Source: Sulfitobacter sp. F26169L (GTDB lineage: Bacteria; Pseudomonadota; Alphaproteobacteria; Rhodobacterales; Rhodobacteraceae). Taken from it: 64,000 nucleotides of DNA. Positions 1-9,214 of the stretch are shown in pieces. Each line of letters opens with the position of its first letter. Position 1 is the first letter of the stretch. Location: contig NZ_JAPMLP010000001.1 in the NCBI RefSeq assembly GCF_026410285.1, forward strand, positions 124,001-188,000. Direction: 5' to 3'. The notes beneath the pieces are model-generated. The model did not search any database, had not been told where the DNA came from, and was given only the letters and a program-made list of their open reading frames with translations. A program made the translations under genes and the position numbers.

Positions 1-349
1 CTTCGGCCAGAACCATGTTGTGCAGATGGAACAGGGCGGTTTGCGCATCGGGATTTGCAGCGACTTCGGGCACGTCTTCGACCGCAACGCAGCCTTGCGC
101 GAGCACTGGCACATCCGCGCTGGTGAGATCGGCGGCGCTGACAATTCGCGCTTGCGCAGCATCTGCCCAGACATGGGTAAGGTGGGTTTTTCCCGCACCT
201 TCCGGCCCGCTTAACACCATTTTTGCACCCGACCAGTTGCGCCAGTTTTCGATCAGGGCAACAGCCATCGCGTTTGACGGGGCGACCAGAAAATCGTCAC
301 GCTCGCGCGCCGTGCGCACGGGAAGGTCAAGGCCAAGTTGCGTTGCCAT
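1..349 (-). CDS. hdaA: HdaA-type DnaA-related regulatory ATPase (partial, C-terminus off the window)
   Basis: The first 116 residues are present. They begin with a QLGLDLP-like motif (residues 4-10), which in Hda proteins binds the DNA polymerase sliding clamp. A Walker A motif GPEGAGKT lies at 48-55 and a Walker B-like VAVEDV at 88-93. Hda proteins promote ATP hydrolysis on DnaA and so limit re-initiation of replication. The start codon overlaps the stop of the upstream AI-2E gene by one base (TAATG), so the two are probably cotranslated. A full-length DnaA is unlikely because the P-loop is only 48 residues from the start. The remainder of the protein is not visible. Confidence 0.85.
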   Translation of the reverse strand, partial: MATQLGLDLPVRTARERDDFLVAPSNAMAVALIENWRNWSGAKMVLSGPEGAGKTHLTHVWADAAQARIVSAADLTSADVPVLAQGCVAVEDVPEVAANPDAQTALFHLHNMVLAE

Positions 350-1437
350 TACAGCGTGTCTTCGTCCGGCAGGGCGGCTGCATTCAACGCGGTACCGCGA
401 TAGAGCAGGCTGTTTTGGTACTGCTCGACGGCAAAGCGCGCGATTACCCCCATCGCCGCGGCAACGGGTACCGCAACCAGCATCCCGACAAAGCCGAACA
501 GTGTGCCGAACACGGACAGGGCAAGGATCAGCCAGACAGGGTGAAGGCCCACCGAATCCCCGACAAGTTTCGGTGTCAGGACGTTGCCCTCGATCACCTG
601 ACCGATCACAAATATCCCGCCCACCAGCCCGATGGAAAACCAGTCACCCCAGAACTGGAACAGGGCCAGGCCTATCGCCAGAACGCCACCGATGAGCGCC
701 CCGAGATAGGGGATGAAGGTTACCAAACCTGCGACAAAGCCGACAACAAGGCCGAATTGCAATCCAACCAGCATCAGTGCAATCGCGTAGTAGGTCCCAA
801 GGATCAGACACACAGTGCCCATGCCGCGAATAAAAGAAGCAAGGGTTTTGTCGATGTCGCGTGCGAGGCGGCGGATCACGGGCGCATGATCGCGGGGCAG
901 CAGACCATCGATGTGGGCAATCATCCTGTCCCAGTCGAGCAGCATATAAACAGCAACCACCGGTACGATGACGAACAGCATGATGATGTTGATGATTCCG
1001 GCCGCAGAACTCAGCGCCGTTTCAAGGACCGCGCCACCACGCTCTTGAACAACAGTGCCAAGCGACATGATAGAACTGCGCAGCGTCGATCCTTCTTCCA
1101 GCAATGAGGGAAAGCGCTCTGTCAGGAAGGCCGTGAGCCGTTTGGTCAGATCGGGCGCGATTTCGAACAGATTGATTGCCTGTGATACCAGTGTCGGAAT
1201 GACCAGCAGCGCCATGATGACAAATATCACAATTGCAAGAATGGTAATCAGCGCAGTCGACATGGCCCTGCTGAGACCCATCAATTGCAAACGATCTGCT
1301 ACCGGATCAAGGAAATAGGCAATTGCACTGCCCAGTACAAACGGCAACAACACATCCCCCAGATACCAGAGTATGACCAGAAAGGCCGCCGCAGCGACGC
1401 CCCAATAAATGATCTGGTTCTTGACGGGCAATGCCAT
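349..1437 (-). CDS. AI-2E family transporter (PerM-like membrane protein)
   Basis: A 362-residue polytopic membrane protein with about eight hydrophobic segments and the conserved FIPYLGALIGG region typical of the AI-2E/PerM family. Members are exporters or permeases, and some are antiporters; the substrate here cannot be read from sequence. I place the start at the ATG of MALPVKNQ because an AGGAG Shine-Dalgarno sequence lies just before it; a longer reading by ten codons lacks such a site. The stop overlaps the hdaA start, forming a two-gene operon arrangement. Confidence 0.85.
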   Translation of the reverse strand: MALPVKNQIIYWGVAAAAFLVILWYLGDVLLPFVLGSAIAYFLDPVADRLQLMGLSRAMSTALITILAIVIFVIMALLVIPTLVSQAINLFEIAPDLTKRLTAFLTERFPSLLEEGSTLRSSIMSLGTVVQERGGAVLETALSSAAGIINIIMLFVIVPVVAVYMLLDWDRMIAHIDGLLPRDHAPVIRRLARDIDKTLASFIRGMGTVCLILGTYYAIALMLVGLQFGLVVGFVAGLVTFIPYLGALIGGVLAIGLALFQFWGDWFSIGLVGGIFVIGQVIEGNVLTPKLVGDSVGLHPVWLILALSVFGTLFGFVGMLVAVPVAAAMGVIARFAVEQYQNSLLYRGTALNAAALPDEDTL

Positions 1438-1562
1438 GGTTTTCTCCTGCGGGTTTGGTTTACACATCGCTTATGCAGGGGCATGTTTCAAGGGCGCTTG
1501 CATGTTTTGACAGACAGGAAGCAACCGCGCGCCTGCTGCACCAATGCAGTGGGTTTGGCGGC

Positions 1563-1592
1563 TTGACACCGCACAAAGACCAGTCACGCTAT
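1563..1592 (+). promoter_or_regulatory. candidate sigma-70 promoter for pepT
   Basis: TTGACA (1563-1568) is followed after 18 bases by CGCTAT (1587-1592). Transcription would start near 1599, downstream of the ATG at 1591, which supports the pepT start at 1618. The assignment is by sequence match only. Confidence 0.45.
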
Positions 1593-1617
1593 GGAAAACC
1601 ACAAACGGAGACTGCTC

Positions 1618-2871
1618 ATGCGCACCCCCTATGACAATGAACTACAGACCCGTCTGATGCGGTATGCCGCGATTGACAGCCAGTCTGATGAAACCAGCAC
1701 CAGCCAGCCCTCTACCGCCTGCCAGCTCGAGATGAGCCGTCTGCTGGTGCGTGAACTGGAGGAGATGGGTGCGCAGGATGTTGAGCTGACAGAATACGGC
1801 GTCGTGCTGGCCACAGTACCGGCAACGGCCAAGGGACCGGTGATTGGTTTGTGTGCCCATGTCGATACAGCCCCGCAATACAACGCAACAGGGGTAAAGC
1901 CGCGACTGATCAAAGGGTATAATGGCGGCGATATCAGCTTTCCCGATGCGCCCGATCTCAGGCTCGGCCCTGATATATCTGCGCATCTGTCCGCCTGCGT
2001 TGGCCATGATCTGATCACTGCCTCGGGCACAACCCTGCTGGGTGGAGATGACAAAGCAGGGGTGGCAATTATCATGACTGCTGCGCGTCAGCTGTTGGAG
2101 AACCCCGATATTCCGCACGGCAAGATCCGTCTTGCCTTTACCCCCGATGAAGAGATCGGGCGCGGTGTGGATTCGCGCCTGCCCGCCGATTTCGCCTGCG
2201 ACTTTGCCTATACCTTTGACGGATCAAAGCCGGGCGAAGTGGAGCATGAGACATTTTCGGCGGATCGCGGCATTGTCACTGTGCAAGGCGTTTCGATCCA
2301 CCCCGGTTGGGCCAAGGACAAGCTGGTCAACGCGATGCATCTGGGGGCGAAGATTATCGACACCCTGCCGCAAGCAACCATGACACCGGAAACAACCAGC
2401 GGGGCGGAGGGGTTTATTCACGCTACCGATATCAGCGGTGATGCAGCCAGAGTGCACATCGGTTTCATCCTGCGTGACTTCGAGCGCGAGGGACTGGCCC
2501 AGAAAGGCGAGATTTTGCGCTCTGTTTGTGATGCAATCGCCCTGACAGAACCCCGGGCCAGGATTACCTGCGAAATCACGCCGCAATATCGCAACATGCG
2601 CTACTGGCTGGAAAAAGATATGACACCCGTCCATCTGGCGCATGAGGCAGTACGCGACGTGGGGTTGGAGCCTGTATCAGTCCCTATTCGCGGTGGCACG
2701 GACGGCTCCCGCCTGACCGAAATGGGATTGCCCTGTCCGAATATCTTCACCGGCATGCAGGAAATTCACGGCCCGCTTGAGTGGATATCGGTGCAGGATA
2801 TGGGCAAGGCAACCGAGGTGGCTTTGCGTTTGATGCAGCGGGCTGCAACACAAGAAGATAAGGATGACTAG
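1618..2871 (+). CDS. pepT: peptidase T (tripeptide aminopeptidase)
   Basis: 417 residues of the M20 family, which release the N-terminal residue from tripeptides in the cytoplasm using two zinc ions. Visible metal and catalytic signatures are HVD (H81, D83), GGDDKAG, the TPDEEIGRGVD block carrying the general-base glutamate, GGTDGSRL and the late IHGPLEWI block. Length matches the family. The start at 1618 is chosen because GGAG precedes it at good spacing and because the likely promoter starts RNA after the alternative ATG at 1591. The gene stands alone, divergent from the AI-2E/hdaA pair. Confidence 0.93.
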   Translation: MRTPYDNELQTRLMRYAAIDSQSDETSTSQPSTACQLEMSRLLVRELEEMGAQDVELTEYGVVLATVPATAKGPVIGLCAHVDTAPQYNATGVKPRLIKGYNGGDISFPDAPDLRLGPDISAHLSACVGHDLITASGTTLLGGDDKAGVAIIMTAARQLLENPDIPHGKIRLAFTPDEEIGRGVDSRLPADFACDFAYTFDGSKPGEVEHETFSADRGIVTVQGVSIHPGWAKDKLVNAMHLGAKIIDTLPQATMTPETTSGAEGFIHATDISGDAARVHIGFILRDFEREGLAQKGEILRSVCDAIALTEPRARITCEITPQYRNMRYWLEKDMTPVHLAHEAVRDVGLEPVSVPIRGGTDGSRLTEMGLPCPNIFTGMQEIHGPLEWISVQDMGKATEVALRLMQRAATQEDKDD

Positions 2872-2884
2872 GCTTGGGCGGGCA

Positions 2885-2940
2885 GCGAGGGGCCAGCCCC
2901 TCGCGCTCCCCGGGATATTTCGGGCCAAAAGAAGAAGGGG
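2885..2940. repeat. structured intergenic repeat, copy A
   Basis: A perfect 9-bp inverted repeat with a two-base loop (2885-2893 and 2896-2904) is followed directly by a core beginning CTCCCCGGGATATTT and ending GGCCAAAAGAAG (2906-2934). The 29-base core matches the copy at 21346-21374 at 27 positions. It lies 14 bases after the pepT stop, so the stem may also help end or stabilise the pepT transcript. Confidence 0.7.
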
Positions 2941-3021
2941 TTGAAAATAGCGAATTGTAGGTGATTGTGTCGGGCGAGGGATTGGCATAGGCAAAACGGA
3001 AATGTTTTGAGGAGTTCTGCC

Positions 3022-4374
3022 ATGCGTTTGAGCCGTTATTTTTTGCCCGTTCTGAAAGAGACGCCTGCGGAGGCGCAGATTGTCAGCCACCGTTATATGT
3101 TGCGTGCAGGGATGATCAAACAAAATGCCGCCGGAATTTATTCGTGGTTGCCGATGGGCTTCAAGGTGCTGCGCAAGCTGGAAAATATTGTGCACGAGGA
3201 GCAGATGCGCGCGGGACATATTCCGATGCTGATGCCCACATTGCAGCCTGCGGATTTATGGCGCGAGAGCGGACGCTATGACGATTATGGCGAAGAAATG
3301 CTGCGTATTAAGGATCGTCAGGGCCGTGATATGTTGTACGGGCCGACAAATGAGGAAATGATCACGGATATTTTCCGCAGCCACGTGGGAAGTTACAAAG
3401 ACCTGCCGCTGACGCTCTATCATATCCAGTGGAAGTTTCGCGACGAGATGCGGCCGCGTTTCGGGGTAATGCGGGGGCGCGAATTCTTTATGAAGGACGG
3501 GTATAATTTTGACCTGACCAAAGAGAACGCGTTGCATGCCTATAACCGCCATCTGGTGAGCTATCTGCGGACCTACGAGCGAATGGGTTTGCAGGCGATC
3601 CCGATGCGCGCGGATTCCGGCCCGATCGGCGGGGATGATACGCACGAGTTTCTGGTACTGGCGGAGACAGGCGAGTCGGAGGTGTTTTACGACAGTGCCG
3701 TGACTGATCTGCGCTTTGGCGATCGTGAGATTGATTATGACAGCCATGCAGATTGTGCAGCCGTCATGGAAGAATTCACTACCAAATATGCGCGCACGGA
3801 CGAAACTCATGATCCGGCCCTGTTCGAACAGGTGCCGGAAGACCGGCGCCGTGTGGCGCGTGGCATCGAAGTGGGGCAAATTTTCTATTTTGGCACCAAG
3901 TATTCGGAGGCGATGGGCGCGACGGTGCAGGGACCTGATGGCAAGGTTGTACCGGTACACATGGGCAGCCACGGTATCGGGGTAAGCCGTTTGTTGGGCG
4001 CAATCATCGAGGCGAGCCACGACGACAAGGGCATCATCTGGCCCGAGGGGGTGACGCCGTTCCATTGCGGGATTGTGAACCTCAAGCAAGGCGATGACGA
4101 GGCTGATGCGGCTTGTCAGGCGCTTTATGACAGTCTGACCGCGCTGGGCCTTGAGCCGCTGTATGATGACCGTAACGAGCGCGCTGGCGGAAAATTTGCG
4201 ACAATGGATCTGATCGGTCTGCCGTGGCGGATTACAGTCGGGCCGCGCGGGTTGAAAAACGGTGTGGTTGAGTTGACCTCGCGCCGCACCGGCGAGAGCG
4301 AAGAAATGCCTCCCGAACAGGCGGTCGAGCGTATTGCGCAAATCTACAAAGGTTTAGCCGTGCGCGGAATTTAA
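3022..4374 (+). CDS. proS: proline--tRNA ligase
   Basis: 450 residues of the short class II prolyl-tRNA synthetase found in alphaproteobacteria, which lacks the editing insertion domain of longer bacterial enzymes. The N-terminus [19 protein letters not shown], the [11 protein letters not shown] block, and the anticodon-binding domain near the C-terminus ([12 protein letters not shown]) are typical. It charges tRNA-Pro with proline. The start at 3022 has a GGAG site nine bases upstream; longer readings have no support. Missing editing activity means mischarged Ala-tRNA-Pro must be cleared elsewhere; this is family knowledge and was not observed here. Confidence 0.96.
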   Translation: MRLSRYFLPVLKETPAEAQIVSHRYMLRAGMIKQNAAGIYSWLPMGFKVLRKLENIVHEEQMRAGHIPMLMPTLQPADLWRESGRYDDYGEEMLRIKDRQGRDMLYGPTNEEMITDIFRSHVGSYKDLPLTLYHIQWKFRDEMRPRFGVMRGREFFMKDGYNFDLTKENALHAYNRHLVSYLRTYERMGLQAIPMRADSGPIGGDDTHEFLVLAETGESEVFYDSAVTDLRFGDREIDYDSHADCAAVMEEFTTKYARTDETHDPALFEQVPEDRRRVARGIEVGQIFYFGTKYSEAMGATVQGPDGKVVPVHMGSHGIGVSRLLGAIIEASHDDKGIIWPEGVTPFHCGIVNLKQGDDEADAACQALYDSLTALGLEPLYDDRNERAGGKFATMDLIGLPWRITVGPRGLKNGVVELTSRRTGESEEMPPEQAVERIAQIYKGLAVRGI

Positions 4375-4446
4375 CCGACTGACGCGGCGCGGGCTGGACC
4401 TGTGCCGCGTTTGCGCCATCTTCTGACTCGGTTAGGGAGATGTGCG

Positions 4447-5610
4447 ATGAAACCGGTAGTCGGATTGGTTTTCGGGATTTTGACGGGCTCTGCTGCGGTG
4501 GCGCAGGGGGTTGAGCAGGGGGCGAAAAATGCGCCTATGTCTCAACCTGCATGGGATACCCAGACACGCGCGCCTGCGCAGCAAAGTGGTGTAAACCTGC
4601 GGATCGACGTGCTGGCCGAGGGGTTGCAGACCCCTTGGGGGATCGCTGTACTGCCCGATGGCGGCTACTTGGTGACCGAGCGTTCAGGCGCACTGCGTCT
4701 GGTGCGCAAGGGAAGCGTCGGGCCAGCCATCGGCGGTGTTCCGAAGGTTCTGGCGCAGCGTCAGGGTGGCCTGCTGGACGTAGCGCTTGCCGAGGATTTT
4801 GACGAAAGCCGCGTGATTTTCCTGACCTATGCCAAGCCTATGGGGGGCGGTATGTCTGCCACCGCTGCGGCGCGGGGTGTACTGAGCGCGGATAACACCG
4901 CCTTGACCGATGTGCGTGACGTGTTTGCTCAATCTCCGCCGTCTAAAAATGCAATGCATTTCGGGTCCCGTGTCGTCCCGCATGATGGCGCGCTGTACAT
5001 CACTACGGGAGAGCACTTTTCGAACAAAGAGCGGGAGTTTGCGCAAGATTTGGACAAGACATACGGCAAGGTGGTTCGTGTCGGATTGGAAGGCGGTGCG
5101 CTGGCGGGAAACCCGTTTGATAACGAGGTCTGGACGCTGGGACATCGCAATGTTCAGGGCGCCGCAATCAGGCCCTCTGACGGCAGTCTGTGGACGCTGG
5201 AACACGGCCCCGCCGGCGGCGACGAGTTGAACCGTATCGAGCGGGGGGCCAATTATGGTTGGCCTCTGGTTAGCTATGGCGTGAATTACAACGGTGCGCC
5301 GGTCGGGACGGGGCAGGCGCGTGCAGACGGACTGAAAGAGCCGCGGTACTATTGGGACCCCGTGATCGCGCCGGGTGGTTTTGCGTTTTACGAGGGCGAA
5401 ATGTTTGACGGCTGGCAGGGCGATGTGTTGGCTGCGTCACTTAATCCCGGTGGTCTGGTGCGGCTGGTGCTGGACGGTGACCGCGTGGTTGGTGAAGAGC
5501 GGTTCCTGAGTGGGGCGTTGCGGATACGCGATATTGAGATTGACCGTGACGGCGCGATCCTGCTTCTCGATAATACCAACGGCCGCCTGCTGAAATTGAC
5601 CCCGCAATAA
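4447..5610 (+). CDS. PQQ-type soluble sugar dehydrogenase-like secreted protein (YliI/GSDH family)
   Basis: 387 residues beginning with a Sec signal peptide (MKPVVGLVFGILTGSAAVAQ), so probably periplasmic. The body is the beta-propeller GSDH domain: TPWGIAVLPDGGYLVTER, HFGSRVV, LEHGPAGGDELNRIERGANYGWPLVSYG and a late RDIEIDRDGAILLLDNTNGRLLKL blade. Relatives oxidise aldose sugars with PQQ and calcium, but substrate and cofactor use are not proven by sequence. AGGGAG precedes the ATG at 4447. It follows proS by 72 bases in the same direction. Confidence 0.85.
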   Translation: MKPVVGLVFGILTGSAAVAQGVEQGAKNAPMSQPAWDTQTRAPAQQSGVNLRIDVLAEGLQTPWGIAVLPDGGYLVTERSGALRLVRKGSVGPAIGGVPKVLAQRQGGLLDVALAEDFDESRVIFLTYAKPMGGGMSATAAARGVLSADNTALTDVRDVFAQSPPSKNAMHFGSRVVPHDGALYITTGEHFSNKEREFAQDLDKTYGKVVRVGLEGGALAGNPFDNEVWTLGHRNVQGAAIRPSDGSLWTLEHGPAGGDELNRIERGANYGWPLVSYGVNYNGAPVGTGQARADGLKEPRYYWDPVIAPGGFAFYEGEMFDGWQGDVLAASLNPGGLVRLVLDGDRVVGEERFLSGALRIRDIEIDRDGAILLLDNTNGRLLKLTPQ

Positions 5611-5715
5611 CCTAGCACTTTTACGCTTGCGCGCTTGGTTTTCCGCCTTGGTGAGGCGGGTCCGACAGGATATGCTTTCGCAATCCGGCGCAGCGGTACA
5701 GGCAGTAGGCAGCAT

Positions 5716-6210
5716 ATGTTATTACGAACGATAGCTTTGGCAGGCGGGTTGGCCGGCGCGGCCGCGACATCGCAGTCTCCCGAGTTTTCGCAGCAATATC
5801 TGCAACGGCTGGGCGGTGCGGTGGATGCGCTGGGCGAAGTGGTCGCCGATTTCGACGCCTCTGCTACGGCCTCCGGTCTGAGCCGCGAACAAGCGCTGGG
5901 ACAGATGCAGGGCACCGCGTTTCTGCAACGCCGCGGTGCGGATATGGCCCGCTCGATTGCGCGCTATGAACGGCTGAGCCGTGATCTGGTGGTGCTTGAG
6001 GGGCAGGGGCCGTTCATGCGGGCCTACAATGCCGCGCGCTTTACCGATAGTGAAATTGCGCAGGCGGCATGGCGTGCCTATCAACCGGCCATTCCGGTCA
6101 GCTTTGCGGGGTTGATATTTGCCGGTGTCGGCTTTGTGCTGGGTGGTTTGGGGCTCGGCCTGCTGATTGGCGTGTTACGCGCGCCGTTTCGCAGGTGGCA
6201 AACCGGCTGA
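5716..6210 (+). CDS. DUF2937 family membrane protein
   Basis: 164 residues. A short hydrophobic N-terminus (MLLRTIALAGGLAGAAAT) precedes a periplasmic, probably helical middle (SPEFSQQYLQRLGGAVDALGEVVADFDA) and one or two C-terminal membrane segments around FAGLIFAGVGFVLGGLGLGL. This pattern fits DUF2937, conserved in proteobacteria with no assigned function. The internal ATG at 5716 is preferred because it starts the hydrophobic leader; the ribosome site is weak. Confidence 0.7.
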   Translation: MLLRTIALAGGLAGAAATSQSPEFSQQYLQRLGGAVDALGEVVADFDASATASGLSREQALGQMQGTAFLQRRGADMARSIARYERLSRDLVVLEGQGPFMRAYNAARFTDSEIAQAAWRAYQPAIPVSFAGLIFAGVGFVLGGLGLGLLIGVLRAPFRRWQTG

Positions 6211-6348
6211 ATATAGGGCGGATCAATGGCTACAGCGCGCTGTTCCCCGCCTAACGGTGATTGGCGCAGGTTTCGCCGCGTCTAAGCCTTGACCCCAAGT
6301 GCCCAAAGCCTCACCTTGCCGCAAAACGCTTTCCGAGTAAGGACCGAA

Positions 6349-7635
6349 ATGGCCTCCAGTACCCCTCCTTTTGCACCGTTTGAATGGATGATCGCATGGC
6401 GCTACCTGCGCGCGCGCCGCGCCGAGGGCGGGGTCAGTGTGATGACGTGGATCAGCTTGATCGGCATCACGCTTGCGGTGTTTGCGTTGATTGCAACTCT
6501 TGCCGTCAGATCGGGATTTCGGGCGGAATTTGTCGATACGATCCTCGGGGCAAATGCCCATGTTACCGTATACGAGATGGGGGTGATACAGCCCAACGGC
6601 GCGGTGGACCGCAATATCCGCGACTATGATGCGTTGGCTGCAAACATTGCCGCAGTTGACGGCGTGACCCGTGTGGCGCCGATTGTGCGCGGACAGGTTA
6701 TGGCGACCTTCAGCGGTAACAATGCGGGAATGGAGGTGTATGGCATCACCGCCGAAAACCTGAACACCATCCCCCGTATCGTTGACCCGCAAGCCGCTGA
6801 AGGAGACATCGCCCGTTTTGGCGAGGGGATCGCAATCGGCTCTGGGGTGGCGCGCAGTCTGGGCGCGCAGGTGGGAGACCGTATTCGCCTGATCTCACCT
6901 GACGGCGTGAAAACCGCATTCGGCACCAGCCCGCGTGTGAACGCCTATGAGGTCACGTATATCTTCACCGCAGGCCGGTATGACATCGACCGTACCCGCG
7001 CCTATCTGCCGCTGGCCGAAGCGCAGAGCTATTTCAACTCGGAAGGGGCTGTAAACGAGTTGGAAGTCATGGTCGCTGATCCTGACAATGTAGATCGCCT
7101 CGGCCCCGATATCCTTGCTGCCGCAGGCGATACTGCACTGATCTGGACGTGGCGCGAGGCGTCATCGGGTTTTTTGAATGCACTGGATATAGAAGACAAT
7201 GTGATGTTTGTGATCCTGTCGATCCTCGTCTTGATTGCCGCAATGAATATCGTGTCGGGGCTTATCATGCTGGTGAAAAACAAGGGTCGCGATATCGGCA
7301 TCCTGCGCACCATGGGTCTTTCGGAGGGATCGATCCTGCGGGTGTTTTTCATCTGCGGGGCGTTTACGGGGATTATCGGCACGGTTATGGGTGTGATCCT
7401 CGGCTGTCTGTTTGCGCTCTATGTGGATCAGATTTTCGGCATGGTGAACTGGCTGTCGGGGGGCAATGCATGGGACCCGTCCATTCGTGGTATCTATTTC
7501 CTACCGGCCAAGCTGGAACTGGGTGATGTTCTGTCTGCTGTCGCTTTGTCGTTGGGGCTGTCGTTTGTGGTAACCATCTTTCCTGCGCGCCGCGCTGCGC
7601 GCATGAACCCTGTCGAGGCGCTGCGTTATGAGTGA
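6349..7635 (+). CDS. lolC: lipoprotein-releasing ABC transporter permease (LolC/LolE family)
   Basis: 428 residues. N-terminal membrane segment ([22 protein letters not shown]), a large periplasmic MacB-like domain (about 50-270), then three C-terminal membrane segments with the FtsX fold and the ending [18 protein letters not shown], a hallmark of LolC/E. The complex extracts lipoproteins from the inner membrane for delivery to LolA. Only one permease gene is present, so it is likely the single LolC/E-type subunit common in alphaproteobacteria. AAGGA precedes the start at 6349. Its 3' end overlaps lolD by eight bases. Confidence 0.92.
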   Translation: MASSTPPFAPFEWMIAWRYLRARRAEGGVSVMTWISLIGITLAVFALIATLAVRSGFRAEFVDTILGANAHVTVYEMGVIQPNGAVDRNIRDYDALAANIAAVDGVTRVAPIVRGQVMATFSGNNAGMEVYGITAENLNTIPRIVDPQAAEGDIARFGEGIAIGSGVARSLGAQVGDRIRLISPDGVKTAFGTSPRVNAYEVTYIFTAGRYDIDRTRAYLPLAEAQSYFNSEGAVNELEVMVADPDNVDRLGPDILAAAGDTALIWTWREASSGFLNALDIEDNVMFVILSILVLIAAMNIVSGLIMLVKNKGRDIGILRTMGLSEGSILRVFFICGAFTGIIGTVMGVILGCLFALYVDQIFGMVNWLSGGNAWDPSIRGIYFLPAKLELGDVLSAVALSLGLSFVVTIFPARRAARMNPVEALRYE

Positions 7636-8308
7636 TCCTGCCCTTCGCCTGAATGGCATTACCAAGGCCTATAACCACGGCAAACCGAACGAGGTTACCG
7701 TACTGCGCGGCATCGATCTGGCGGTTGCGCGCGGCGAGGTAGTAGCGCTGGTCGCACCGTCAGGTGCTGGTAAGTCAACGTTACTGCATATCGCGGGGCT
7801 GCTCGACACACCTGACGCGGGCACAGTGGCGATTGGTGGCACGGATATGACAGGCAAACGCGACACAGCCCGCACGGGTGTGCGGCGGCGCGATGTGGGG
7901 TTCATTTACCAGTTTCACCACCTGCTGCCCGAATTCAGCGCGCTTGAAAATATCATCCTGCCGCAGCTGGCCAATGGTGTGGCGCGCAGCGATGCAAAAG
8001 CGCGCGCAATGGAATTGCTGGCGCAGGTTGGCGTGGCCCCACGGGCGCAGCACCGCCCCGCGGCCCTGTCGGGGGGCGAACAACAACGCGTTGCCTTTTG
8101 CCGGGCTCTTGCCAATGGCCCTAAACTGCTGCTCGCGGACGAGCCGACAGGCAATCTCGATCCCGAAACGTCGGAGACGGTGTTTGCCACGCTTATGGCA
8201 CTGGTGCGCGATACCGGATTGTCGGCGCTGATTGCCACGCACAACCTTGAATTGGCCGCGCGGATGGATCGCCAGATCCGTCTGGAGCAGGGCGCCCTTA
8301 GCGTCTGA
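7628..8308 (+). CDS. lolD: lipoprotein-releasing ABC transporter ATP-binding protein LolD
   Basis: 226 residues with all ABC ATPase motifs: Walker [11 protein letters not shown]-loop [12 protein letters not shown], signature LSGGEQQR, Walker [13 protein letters not shown] and the H-loop ATHN. The first Walker A residue is A instead of the usual G, which is tolerated in the family. The eight-base overlap with lolC indicates translational coupling; together they power lipoprotein sorting to the outer membrane. Confidence 0.94.
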   Translation: MSDPALRLNGITKAYNHGKPNEVTVLRGIDLAVARGEVVALVAPSGAGKSTLLHIAGLLDTPDAGTVAIGGTDMTGKRDTARTGVRRRDVGFIYQFHHLLPEFSALENIILPQLANGVARSDAKARAMELLAQVGVAPRAQHRPAALSGGEQQRVAFCRALANGPKLLLADEPTGNLDPETSETVFATLMALVRDTGLSALIATHNLELAARMDRQIRLEQGALSV

Positions 8309-8340
8309 ATGCCGAGCAGTTTCCGCGAATTCGGCGCGGC

Positions 8341-8356
8341 GTGACCTAAGTGTCAC
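8341..8356. promoter_or_regulatory. interrupted palindrome before the RTX gene
   Basis: GTGAC (8341-8345) and GTCAC (8352-8356) form a perfect 5-bp inverted repeat with a six-base spacer, 52 bases before the RTX gene. It could be an operator; no regulator can be named. Confidence 0.25.
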
Positions 8357-8407
8357 CACATTTGCGAGCCATTAAGATGGCAATCAGGCACAAAAACAGG
8401 TTCCGCT

Positions 8408-9151
8408 ATGTCTCCAATTCTCGTCATGCTTCTTGCATCCCTCGGCCCGATGATTGTCGCCGTGACAGGCTTTAACGATGACGATGATTTATCCGAGGCA
8501 GGGGCGGAATTGCCCGAAGAAACGGAAGAAGACCCTGTGGAGATGGTCGACGTCGCGACCTTCATCGAAAACGCGCGCAGTACAGCGGATAACATTAACC
8601 CCGTAACGATCAGCCGAGGTACCGATCAGGACGAGGAATTTGCGCCCGAAGTGGATAGCAGCGTGCACCACGATGCGTCTGGCGGACAGGACACGCTGAG
8701 CGGATCATCACAGAACGACACACTCGCCGGTGGTGACGGCACAGATATCGTCGAAGGTGGCGACGGTGATGATACCCTGTTTGGCGCCTTTGGCCGTGAA
8801 ACCCGCGCGGATGATGAACAATCCGATACGCTGGACGGTGGTGCAGGGGACGACACGCTGTTTATGGGGGATGGCGATACAGGCACTGGCGGCGATGGCA
8901 CTGACGTATTCGTCACCACTCAGGATGCGGTTGAGGTTGTCCAGATCACTGATTTCAACGTCGACGAAGACGTGATCGCGATCGAAATTGAAACCCCCGA
9001 AGAGGCCGGCATTTCCGAGCAAGTAGTTGAAGAAAGCGGTCTGCGCATCGAATTATCAACCGGCCTCAGCCTGCGGTTGGAAGGGGTAGCAGCACCTGTG
9101 CCAGCGGGAAGCGTGCAATTTGTACCCGTAGCACCGATTGAGCAGGCATAA
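8408..9151 (+). CDS. small RTX (hemolysin-type calcium-binding repeat) protein
   Basis: 247 residues. Residues 1-22 are hydrophobic (MSPILVMLLASLGPMIVAVT), then an acidic region, then glycine/aspartate nonapeptide repeats between about 93 and 170 (GGDGTDIVEGGDGDDTLFG, LDGGAGDDTLF), which bind calcium in RTX proteins, and a C-terminal ITDFNVDEDVIAIEIE segment common in roseobacter RTX proteins. The hydrophobic N-terminus is unusual because RTX proteins normally use a C-terminal type I secretion signal. No secretion genes are nearby, and no enzymatic domain is visible. Confidence 0.75.
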   Translation: MSPILVMLLASLGPMIVAVTGFNDDDDLSEAGAELPEETEEDPVEMVDVATFIENARSTADNINPVTISRGTDQDEEFAPEVDSSVHHDASGGQDTLSGSSQNDTLAGGDGTDIVEGGDGDDTLFGAFGRETRADDEQSDTLDGGAGDDTLFMGDGDTGTGGDGTDVFVTTQDAVEVVQITDFNVDEDVIAIEIETPEEAGISEQVVEESGLRIELSTGLSLRLEGVAAPVPAGSVQFVPVAPIEQA

Positions 9152-9214
9152 AGCTTGACGCAGGTGCGCCGCGCTGGTCTTTCTGGATAAACCCGCCGGA
9201 CCGGAGCCTTTTGC

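Noticed and set aside
15-1107. Long plus-strand ORFs at the left end
   Set aside because: They are the reverse complements of hdaA and the AI-2E gene, with arginine/histidine-rich compositions typical of antisense frames in GC-rich DNA.
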